Shown one piece after another: positions 12,580 to 24,039 of a DNA stretch of 64,000 nucleotides (positions are counted from its first letter, which is position 1; every line of letters begins with the position of its first letter). The DNA comes from Megachile rotundata. Taxonomy: Eukaryota > Arthropoda > Insecta > Hymenoptera > Megachilidae. A model generated the notes under the pieces. The model saw only the letters and a program-made list of their open reading frames with translations. It made no database searches and was not told the DNA's origin. The position numbers and the translations under genes were made by a program. The DNA is taken from NCBI RefSeq assembly GCF_050947335.1, contig NW_027474070.1:29779-93778 (forward strand), read 5' to 3'.

Positions 12580-13410
12580 GGTCATATTAGCATAATATGG
12601 TTAATAATATGAGTTAGATTGATAATAATAAGAGTAATAAGTATAGTATTTGTCGTTCTATCGATCATATAAGCATAATATGGCTAATAATATGAGTTAG
12701 ATTTATAATAATAAGAGTAATAAGTATAGTGATTGTTGTTCTATCGATCATTTAAGCATAATATGGCTAATAATATGAGTTAGGTTGATAATAATAGGAG
12801 TAATAAGTATAGTGATTGTCAATCTATCGATCAAATTTGCATAATATGGTTAATAATATGAGTTAGATTGATAAAAGTGAGTGTAATAAGTATAGTAATT
12901 GTCGTTCTATCGATCATTTAAGCATAATATGGCTAATAGTATGAGTTAGATTGATAATAATAAGAGTAATAAGTATAGTAATTGTCGTTCTATCGGTCAT
13001 ATTAGCATAATATGGTTAATAATATGAGTTAGATTGATAATAATAAGAGTAATAAGTATAGTATTTGTCGTTCTATCGATCATATAAGCATAATATGGCT
13101 AATAATATGAGTTAGATTTATAATAATAAGAGTAATAAGTATAGTGATTGTTGTTCTATCGATCATTTAAGCATAATATGGCTAATAATATGAGTTAGGT
13201 TGATAATAATAGGAGTAATAAGTATAGTGATTGTCGTTCTATCGATCAAATTTGCATAATATGGTTAATAATATGAGTTAGATTGATAAAAGTGAGTGTA
13301 ATAAGTATAGCAATTGTCGTTCTATCGATCATTTAAGCATAATATGGCTAATAGTATGAGTTAGATTGATAATAATAAGAGTAATAAGTATAGTAATTGT
13401 CGTTCTATCG
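12580..13410 (+). repeat. Tandem duplication of a 5-monomer block (415 bp)
   Basis: About 12580-12994 and 12995-13410 are adjacent copies, with CGGTCATATTAGC, GTATTTGTCG, GTGATTGTTG, AATAGGAGTAATAAG and GATAAAAGTGAGTG in the same order. The copies differ at GTGATTGTCAATC (first) against GTGATTGTCGTTC (second). A separate 13-monomer offset (1079 bp) links 12140-12525 with 13219-13604, marked by TATAGCAATTG at 12229 and 13308. Confidence 0.8.
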
Positions 13411-16400
13411 ATCATATAAGCATAATATGGCTAATAATATGACTTAGATTGATAATGATAAGAGTAATAAGTACAGTAATTGTCGTTCTATCGATCGTAT
13501 AAGCATAATATGGCTAATAATATGAGTTAGATTGATAATAATAAGAGTAATAAGTACAGTAATTGTCGTTCTATCGATCATATAAGCATAATATGGCTAA
13601 TAATATGAGTTAGATTGATAATAATAAGAGTAGTGAGTATAGTAATTGTCGTTCTATCGATCATATAAGCATAATATGGCTAATAATATGAGTTAGATTT
13701 ATAATAATAAGAGTAATAAGTATAGTAATTCTCGTTCTATCGAACATAGAAGCATAATATGGCTAATAATATGAGTTAGATTGATAATAATAACAGTAAT
13801 AAGTATAGTAATTGTCGTTATATCGATAATATAAGCATAATACGGCTAATAATATGACTTAGATTGATAATGATAAGAGTAATAAGTACAGTAATTGTCG
13901 TTCTGTCGTTCATATAAGCATAATATGGCTAATAATATGAGTTAGATTGATAATAATAACAGTAATAAGTATAGTAATTGTCGTTCTATCGATAATATAA
14001 GCATAATATGGCTAATAATATGAGTTAGGTTGATAATAATAAGAGTAATAAGTATAGTATTTGTCGTCCTATCGATCATATAAGCATAATATGGCTAATA
14101 ATATGAGTTAGATTGATGACAATAAGAGTAATAAGTATAGTAATTGTCGTTCTATCGATCATATAAGCATAATATGGCTAATAATATGACTTAGATTGTT
14201 AATGATAAGAGTAATTAGTAGAGTAATTGTCGTTCTGCCGTTCATATAAGCATAATATGGCTAATAATATGAGTTAGATTGATAATAATAACAGTAATAA
14301 GTATAGTAATTGTCGTTCTATCGATAATATAAGCATAATATGGCTAATAATATGAATTAGGTTGATAATAATAAGAGTAATAAGTATAGTGATTGTCGTT
14401 CTATCGATCATATAAGCATAATATGGGTAATAACATGAGTTGGATTGATAATAATAAGAGTAATGAGTATAGTAATTGTAGTTCTATCGATCATATTAGC
14501 ATAATATGGTTAGTAATATGAGTTAGATTGATAATAATAAGAGTAATAAGTATAGTATTTGTCGTTCTATCGATCATATAAGCATAATATGGCTAATAAT
14601 ATGAGTTAGGTTGATAATAATAAGAGTAATAAGTATAGTGATTGTCGTTCTATCGATCATATAAGCATAATATGGCTAATAATATGAGTTAGGTTGATAA
14701 TAATAAGAGTAATGAGTATAGTAATTGTAGTTCTATCGGTCATATTAGCATAATATGGTTAATAATATGAGTTAGATTGATAATAATAAGAGTAATAAGT
14801 ATAGTATTTGTCGTTCTATCGATCATATAAGCATAATATGGCTAATAATATGAGTTAGATTTATAATAATAAGAGTAATAAGTATAGTGATTGTTGTTCT
14901 ATCGATCATTTAAGCATAATATGGCTAATAATATGAGTTAGGTTGATAATAATAGGAGTAATAAGTATAGTGATTGTCAATCTATCGATCAAATTTGCAT
15001 AATATGGTTAATAATATGAGTTAGATTGATAAAAGTGAGTGTAATAAGTATAGTAATTGTCGTTCTATCGATCATTTAAGCATAATATGGCTAATAGTAT
15101 GAGTTAGATTGATAATAATAAGAGTAATAAGTATAGTAATTGTCGTTCTATCGATCATATAAGCATAATATGGCTAATAATATGACTTAGATTGATAATG
15201 ATAAGAGTAATAAGTACAGTAATTGTCGTTCTATCGATCGTATAAGCATAATATGGCTAATAATATGAGTTAGATTGATAATAATAAGAGTAATAAGGAC
15301 AGTAATTGTCGTTCTATCGATCATATAAGCATAATATGGCTAATAATATGAGTTAGATTGATAATAATAAGAGTAGTGAGTCTAGTAATTGTCGTTCTAT
15401 CGATCATATAAGCATAATATGGCTAATAATATGAGTTAGGTTGATAATAATAAGAGTAATAAGTATAGTGATTGTCGTTCTATCGATCATATAAGCATAA
15501 TATGGCTAATAATATGAGTTAGGTTGATAATAATAAGAGTAATGAGTATAGTAATTGTAGTTCTATCGGTCATATTAGCATAATATGGTTAATAATATGA
15601 GTTAGATTGATAATAATAAGAGTAATAAGTATAGTATTTGTCGTTCTATCGATCATATAAGCATAATATGGCTAATAATATGAGTTAGATTTATAATAAT
15701 AAGAGTAATAAGTATAGTGATTGTTGTTCTATCGATCATTTAAGCATAATATGGCTAATAATATGAGTTAGGTTGATAATAATAGGAGTAATAAGTATAG
15801 TGATTGTCGTTCTATCGATCAAATTTGCATAATATGGTTAATAATATGAGTTAGATTGATAAAAGTGAGTGTAATAAGTATAGCAATTGTCGTTCTATCG
15901 ATCATATAAGCATAATATGGCTAATAATATGAGTTAGATTGATAATAATAAGAGTAGTGAGTATAGTAATTGTCGTTCTATCGATCATATAAGCATAATA
16001 TGGCTAATAATATGAGTTAGATTTATAATAATAAGAGTAATAAGTATAGTAATTGTCGTTCTATAGATCATATAAGCATAATATGGCTAATAATATGACT
16101 TAGATTGATAATGATAAGAGTAATAAGTACAGTAATTGTCGTTCTGTCGTTCATATAAGCATAATATGGCTAATAATATGAGTTAGATTGATAATAATAA
16201 GAGTAATAAGTATAGTAATTCTCGTTCTATCGATCATGTAAGCATAATATGGCTAATAATATGAGTTAGGTTGATAATAATAAGAGTAATAAGTAGAGTG
16301 ATTGTCGTTCTATCGATCAAATTTGCATAATATGGTTAATAATATGAGTTTGATTGATAACAGTGAGTGTAATAAGTATAGTAATTGTCGTTCTGTCGAT

Positions 16401-16459
16401 CATATAAGCATAATATGGCTAATAATATGCGTTAGATTGATAATAATAAGAGTAATAAG

Positions 16460-16559
16460 NNNNNNNNNNNNNNNNNNNNNNNNNNNNNNNNNNNNNNNNN
16501 NNNNNNNNNNNNNNNNNNNNNNNNNNNNNNNNNNNNNNNNNNNNNNNNNNNNNNNNNNN
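16460..16559. other. Assembly gap of exactly 100 N
   Basis: A run of 100 N separates the forward arm from the inverted arm. A round 100 is a common placeholder used when scaffolding joins contigs across an interval of unknown size, so the real distance is probably not known. The satellite changes orientation across it. Because the gap is artificial, the window cannot show whether the switch is a true inversion junction, an interval of unrelated sequence, or two contigs joined in the wrong relative orientation. Confidence 0.97.
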
Positions 16560-17700
16560 TAACTCATATTATTAACCAAATTATGCAGATATGATCGGTA
16601 GGACGACAATTACTATACTTATTACTCTTATTATTATCCATCTATCTCATATTATGAGCCATATTATGCTTATATGATCGAGAGAACGACAATTACTATA
16701 CTCATTTCTCTTATTATTATCAATCTAACTCATATTATTAGCCATATTATGCATATATGACCGATAGAACGACAATTACTATACTCATTACTCTTATTAT
16801 TATCAATCTAACTCATATTATTAGCCATATTATGCTTATATGATCAATAGAACGACAATTACTATAGTTATTACTCTTATTATTATCAATCTAACTCATA
16901 TTATTAGCCATATTATGCTTATATGATCGATAGAGCGACAATTACTATACTCATTACTCTTATTATTATCAATCTAACTCACATTATTAGCCATATTATG
17001 CTTATATGATCGATAGAACGACAATTACTATACTCACTACTCTTATTATTATCCATCTAACTCATATTATTAGCCATATTATGCTTATATGATCGATAGA
17101 ACGACAATTACTATACTTATTACTCTTATTATTATCAATCTAACTCATATTATTAGCCATATTATGCTTATATGATCAATAGAACGACAATTACTATACT
17201 TATTACTCTTATTATTATCAATCTAACTCATATTATTAGCCATATTATGCTTATACGATCGATAGGACGACAATTACTATACTCACTCCTCTTATTATTA
17301 TCAATCTAACTCATATAATTAGCCATATTATGCTTATATTATCGATAGAACGACAATTACTATACTCATTACTCTTATTATTATCAATCTAACTCATATT
17401 GTTAACCATATTATGCAGATATAATCGATAGAACTACAATTACTATACTCATTACTCTTATTATTATCAATCTAACTCATATTATTAGCCATATTATGCT
17501 TATATGATCGATAGGACGACAATTACTATACTCACTCCTCTTATTATTATCAATCTAACTCATATTATTAGCCATATTATGCTTATATGATCGATAGAGC
17601 GACAATTACTATACTCATTACTCTTATTATTTTCAATCTAACTCACATTATTAGCCATATTATGCTTATATGATCGATAGGACGACAATTACTATACTCA
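16560..17700 (-). repeat. 1.1-kb block next to the gap, repeated at 20295-21435 (offset 3735 bp, 45 monomers)
   Basis: The first 1.1 kb after the gap is not an eroded array end. It recurs with the same private variants, including GATCGGTAGGACG (16593 and 20328), ATTATGAGCC, GATCGAGAGAACG, the unusual ACTATAGTTATTAC and ATTGTTAACC. A shorter portion also occurs at 19714-19970 (38 monomers from the first copy), giving a 7-monomer (581 bp) tandem repeat between 19714 and 20295. Confidence 0.8.
17091..17173 (-). repeat. Canonical satellite monomer, inverted orientation
   Basis: An 83-bp unit starting at GATCGATAGAACGAC and ending at TTATGCTTATAT. Counted base by base it holds 6 G and 14 C, so 24% G+C with strong strand asymmetry. 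It has two CpG (in ATCGAT and AACGAC), against about one expected from its base composition. It is the exact reverse complement of 798-880. Confidence 0.95.
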
Positions 17701-18086
17701 CTCCTCTTATTATTATCAATCTAACTCATATTATTAGCCATATTATGCTTATATGATCGATAGAGCGACAATTACTATACTCATTACTCTTATTATTTTC
17801 AATCTAACTCACATTATTAGCCATATTATGCTTATATGATCGACAGAACGACAATTACTATACTGATTACACTCACTATAATCAGTCTAACTCATATTAT
17901 TAGCCATATTATGCTTATATGATCGATAGAACGACAATTACTATACTCATTTCTCTTATTATTATCAATCTAACACATATTATTAACCAAATTATGCAGA
18001 TATGATCGATAGGACGACAATTACTATACTCATTTCTCTTATTTTTATCAATCTAACTCATATTATTAGCCATATTATGCTTATAT

Positions 18087-18169
18087 GAGCAATAGAACTA
18101 CAATTACTATACTTATTACACTCACTATTATCAATCCAACTCATATTATTAACCATATTATGCAGATAT
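18087..18169 (-). repeat. Variant monomer, GAGCAATAGAACTAC / ACACTCACTATTATC type
   Basis: A frequent subtype of the inverted arm: GATCGATAGAACGAC becomes GAGCAATAGAACTAC, CTCTTATTATTATC becomes CACTCACTATTATC, and the tail is AACCATATTATGCAGAT. The length stays 83 bp. Such units recur through 18-63 kb, usually followed by a GATCGATAGGACGAC monomer, so the pair behaves as a linked dimer. The ATTGCTC form (reverse complement) was not seen in the forward arm, although the GTGAGTGTAATAAG part is shared. Confidence 0.85.
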
Positions 18170-21100
18170 GATCGATAGGACGACAATTACTATACTTATT
18201 ACTCTTATTATTATCAATCTAACTCATATTATTAGCCATATTATGCAGATATAATCGATAGAACTACAATTACTATACTCATTACTCTTATTATTATCAA
18301 TCTAACTCATATTATTAGCCATATTATGCTTATATGATCGATAGAACTACATTTACTATACTTATTACGCTTATAATTATCAATCTAACTCATATTATTA
18401 ACCATATTATGCAGATATGAGCGATAGAACTACAATTACTATACTCATTACTCTTATTATTATCAATCTAACTCATATTATTAGCCATATTATGCTTATA
18501 TGATCGATAGGACGACAATTACTATACTCACTCCTCTTATTATTATCAATCTAACTCATATTATTAGCCATATTATGCTTATATGATCGATAGAACGACA
18601 ATTACTATACTTATTACTCTTATTATTATCAATCTAACTCATATTATTAGCCATATTATGCTTATATGAGCAATAGAACTACAATTACTATATTTATTAC
18701 ACTCACTATTATCAATCTAACTCATATTATTAACCAAATTATGCAGATATGATCGATAGGACGACAATTACTATACTTATTACTCTTATTATTATCCATC
18801 TATCTCATATTATTCGCCATATTATGGTTATATGATCGAGAGAACGACAATTACTCTACTTATTACTCTTATTATTATCAATCTAACTCATACTATTAGC
18901 CATATTATGCTTATATGATCGACAGAACGACAATTACTATACTGATTACACTCACTATTATCAGTCTAACTCATATTATTAGCCATATTATGCTTATATG
19001 ATCGATAGAACGACAATTACTATACTCATTTCTCTTATTATTATCAATCTAACTCATATTATTAGCCATATTATGCATATATGACCGATAGAACGACAAT
19101 TACTATACTCATTACTCTTATTATTATCAATCTAACTCATATTATTAGCCATATTAGGCTTATATGATCGATAGGACGACAATTACTATACTCACTCCTC
19201 TTATTATTATCAATCTAACTCATATTATTAGCCATATTATGCTTATATGATCGATAGAACGACAATTACTATACTTATTACTCTTATTATTATCAATCTA
19301 ACTCATATTATTAGCCATATTATGCTTATATGATCGATAGGACGACAATTACTATACTCACTCCTCTTATTATTATCAATCTAACTCATATTATTAGCCA
19401 TATTATGCTTATATGATCGATAGAGCGACAATTACTATACTCATTACTCTTATTATTATCAATCTAACTCACATTATTAGCCATATTATGCTTATATGAT
19501 CGATAGGACGACAATTACTATACTCACTACTCTCATTATTATCCATCTAACTCATATTATTAGCCATATTATGCTTATATGATCGATAGAACGACAATTA
19601 CTGTACTTATTACTCTTATTATTATCAATCTAACTCATATTATTAGCCATATTATGCTTATATGAGCAATAGAACTACAATTACTATACTTATTACACTC
19701 ACTATTATCAATCTAACTCATATTATTAACCAAATTATGCAGATATGATCGGTAGGACGACAATTACTATACTTATTACTCTTATTATTATCCATCTATC
19801 TCATATTATGAGCCATATTATGCTTATATGATCGAGAGAACGACAATTACTATACTCATTTCTCTTATTATTATCAATCTAACTCATATTATTAGCCATA
19901 TTATGCATATATGACCGATAGAACGACAATTACTATACTCATTACTCTTATTATTATCAATCTAACTCATATTACTAGCCATATTATGCTTATATGATCG
20001 ATAGAACGACAATTACTATACTCATTTCTCTTATTATTATCAATCTAACTCATATTATTAGCCATATTATGCTTATATGATCGATAGAACGACAATTACT
20101 ATACTCACTCCTCTTATTATTATCAATCTAACTCATATTATTAGCCATATTATGCTTATATGATCGATAGAACGACAATCACTATACTTATTACTCTTAT
20201 TATTATCAATCTAACTCATATTATTAGCCATATTATGCTTATATGAGCAATAGAACTACAATTACTATACTTATTACACTCACTATTATCAATCTAACTC
20301 ATATTATTAACCAAATTATGCAGATATGATCGGTAGGACGACAATTACTATACTTATTACTCTTATTATTATCCATCTATCTCATATTATGAGCCATATT
20401 ATGCTTATATGATCGAGAGAACGACAATTACTATACTCATTTCTCTTATTATTATCAATCTAACTCATATTATTAGCCATATTATGCATATATGACCGAT
20501 AGAACGACAATTACTATACTCATTACTCTTATTATTATCAATCTAACTCATATTATTAGCCATATTATGCTTATATGATCAATAGAACGACAATTACTAT
20601 AGTTATTACTCTTATTATTATCAATCTAACTCATATTATTAGCCATATTATGCTTATATGATCGATAGAGCGACAATTACTATACTCATTACTCTTATTA
20701 TTATCAATCTAACTCACATTATTAGCCATATTATGCTTATATGATCGATAGAACGACAATTACTATACTCACTACTCTTATTGTTATCCATCTAACTCAT
20801 ATTATTAGCCATATTATGCTTATATGATCGATAGAACGACAATTACTATACTTATTACTCTTATTATTATCAATGTAACTCATATTATTAGCCATATTAT
20901 GCTTATATGATCAATAGAACGACAATTACTATACTTATTACTCTTATTATTATCAATCTAACTCATATTATTAGCCATATTATGCTTATATGATCGATAG
21001 GACGACAATTACTATACTCACTCCTCTTATTATTATCAATCTAACTCATATAATTAGCCATATTATGCTTATATTATCGATAGAACGCCAATTACTATAC

Positions 21101-21959
21101 TCATTACTCTTATTATTATCAATCTAACTCATATTGTTAACCATATTATGCAGATATAATCGATAGAACTACAATTACTATGCTCATTACTCTTATTATT
21201 ATCAATCTAACTCATATTATTAGCCATATTATGCTTATATGATCGATAGGACGACAATTACTATACTCACTCCTCTTATTATTATCAATCTAACTCATAT
21301 TATTAGCCATATTATGCTTATATGATCGATAGAGCGACAATTACTATACTCATTACTCTTATTATTTTCAATCTAACTCACATTATTAGCCATATTATGC
21401 TTATATGATCGATAGGACGACAATTACTATACTCACTACTCTTATTATTATCCATCTAACTCATATTATTAGCCATATTATGCTTATATGATCGATAGAA
21501 CGACAATTACTATACTTATTACTCTTATTATTATCAATCTAACTCATATTATTAGCCATATTATGCTTATATGATCAATAGAACGACAATTACTATACTC
21601 ATTACTCTTATTATTATCAATCTAACTCACATTATTAGCCATATTATGCTTATATGATCGATAGAACGACAATTACTATACTCACTACTCTTATTGTTAT
21701 CCATCTAACTCATATTATTAGCCATATTATGCTTATATGATCGATAGAACGACAATTACTATACTTATTACTCTTATTATTATCCATCTAACTCATACTA
21801 TTAGCCATATTATGCTTATATGATCGATAGAACGACAATTACTATACTTATTACTCTTATTATTATCAATCTAACTCATATTATTAGCCATATTATGCTT
21901 ATATGAGCAATAGAACTACAATTACTATACTTATTACACTCACTATTATCAATCTAACT

Positions 21960-22580
21960 CATATTATTAACCATATTATGCTTATATGATCGATAGAACG
22001 GCAATTACTATATACATTACTCTTATTATTATCAATCTAACGCATATTATTAACGATATTATGCTTATATATGCAATAGAGCTACAACTACTATACTTAT
22101 TACACTCACTATTATCAATCTAACTCATATTATTAACCATATTATGCAGATATGATCGATAGGACGACAATTACTATACTTATTACTCTTATTATTATCC
22201 ATCTATCTCAAATTATTAGCCATATTATGCTTATATAATCGATAGAACGACAATTACTATACTCATTTCTCTTATTTTTATCAATCTAACTCATATTATT
22301 AGCCATATTATGCTTATATGGTCGATAGGACGACAATTACTATACTCACTCCTCTTATTATTATCAATCTAACCCATATTATTAGCCATATTATGCTTAT
22401 ATGATCGATAGAACGACAATTACTATACTTATTACTCTTATTATTATCAATCTAACTCATCTTATTGGCCATATTATGCTTATATGATCGATAGGACGAC
22501 AATTACTCTACTCACTCCTCTTATTATTATCAATCTAACTCATATTATTAGCCATATTATGCTTATATGATCGATAGAAC
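21960..22580 (-). repeat. Block repeated at 24367-24987 (offset 2407 bp, 29 monomers)
   Basis: Shared order of variants: GAACGGCAATTACTATATAC, TAACGATATT, GAGCTAC, TCTCAAATTATTAGCC, TTATTTTTATC, ATGGTCGATAGG, TAACCCATATT and CATCTTATTGGCC. The series is the core of the higher-order unit that reappears at 28.3, 34.5, 41.4, 46.7, 48.2, 53.3, 53.8, 58.8 and 59.6 kb. This is its earliest appearance after the gap, and it has more single-base differences than the later ones. Confidence 0.75.
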
Positions 22581-24039
22581 TACAATTACTATACTTATTA
22601 CTCTTATTGTTATCAATCTAACTCATATTACTAACCATATTAAGCTTATATGATAGATAGAACGACAATTACTATACTCATTTCCCTTATTATTATCAAT
22701 CTAACTGATATTATTAGCCATATTATGCTTATATGGTCGATAGGACGACAATTACTATACTCACTCCTCTTATTATTATCAATCTAACCCATATTATTAG
22801 CCATATTATGCTTATATGATCGATAGAACGACAATTACTATACTTATTACTCCTATTATTATCAATCTAACTCATATTATTAGCCATATTATGCTTATAT
22901 GATCGATAGAACGGCAATTACTATATTCATTGCTCTTATTATTATCAATCTAACGCATATTATTAACCATATTAAGCTTATATGAGCAATAGAACTACAA
23001 TTACTATACTTATTACACTCACTATTATCAATCTAACTCATACTATTAACCATATTATGCAGATATGATCGATAGGACGACAATTACTGTACTTATTACT
23101 CTTATTATTATCCATCTATCTCAAATTATTAGCCATATTATGCTTATATGATCGATAGAACGACAATTACTATACTCATTTCTCTTATTTTTGTCAATCT
23201 AACTCATATTATTAGCCATATTATGCATATATGACCGATAGAACGACAATTACTATACTCATTACTCTTACTATTATCAATTTATCTCATAGTATTAACC
23301 ATATTATGCTTATATGAGCAATAGAACGACAACTACTATACTTTTTACTCTTATTATTATCAGTCTAACTCATATTATTAGCCATGTTATGCTTATATGA
23401 TCGATAGAACTACAATTACTATACATATTACTCTTATTATTATCAATCTAACTCATATTATTAGCCATATTATGCTTATATGAGCAATAGAACTACAATT
23501 ACTATACTTATTACACTCACTATTATCAATCTAACTCATATTATTAACCATATTATGCAGATATGATCGATAGGACGACAATTACTATACTTATTGCTCT
23601 TATTATTATCAATCTAACTCATATTATTAGCCATATTATGCTTATATGAGCAATAGAACTACAATTACTATATTTATTACACTCACTATTATCAATCTAA
23701 CACATATTATTAACCAAATTATGCAGATATGATCGATAGGACGACAATTACTATACTTATTACTCTTATTATTATCCATCTATCTCATATTATTAGCCAT
23801 ATTATGCTTATATGATCGATAGAACGACAACTACTATACTTTTTACTCTTATTATTGTCAATCTAACTCATATTATTAGCCATGTTATGCTTATATGATC
23901 GATAGAACTACAATTACTATACATATTACTCTTATTATTATCAATCTAACTCATATTATTAGCCATATTATGCTTATATGAGCAATAGAACTACAATTAC
24001 TATACTTATTACACTCACTATTATCAATCTAACTCATAT

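Larger units (their letters stand above)
1..16459 (+). repeat. 83-bp AT-rich satellite array, forward arm (about 198 monomers)
   Basis: An uninterrupted head-to-tail array of an 83-bp monomer. The landmark TTCTATCGATC recurs at 83-bp steps: its C falls at 42, 125, 208 and 291 and still at 16393, which is exactly 197 monomers after 42. The forward arm therefore shows no net insertion or deletion outside whole monomers. The most common monomer carries, in order, TCTATCGATCATATAAGC, ATAATATGGCTAATAATATG, AGTTAGATTGATAATAATAA and GAGTAATAAGTATAGTAATT. Individual monomers differ by about 0 to 10 substitutions. Forward-arm variants include a TTCTCGTTCTATCGAAC type, a GTTCTGCCGTTC type and a GATAAAAGTGAGTG type. 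83 is not a multiple of 3, so any reading frame meets all three phases of the monomer within 249 bp, and stops are frequent. No coding capacity is expected or seen. The array begins before position 1. The satellite nature is directly visible; a (peri)centromeric or subtelomeric location is inferred. Confidence 0.98.

Noticed and set aside
16302..16562. 86-codon open reading frame on the plus strand
   Set aside because: It stays open only because it runs through the 100 N. Its readable part is translated satellite, and the 83-bp period brings stops into every frame within 249 bp.
16400..16609. 69-codon open reading frame on the minus strand
   Set aside because: It also crosses the N run. Its resemblance to the plus-strand frame arises because the same satellite is inverted across the gap, not from a conserved protein.
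16000..17100. Recent perfect palindrome centred on the gap
   Set aside because: The monomers flanking the gap do not mirror each other: rare variants such as GATAACAGTGAG and ATGCGTTAG on the left have no counterparts at matching distance on the right.
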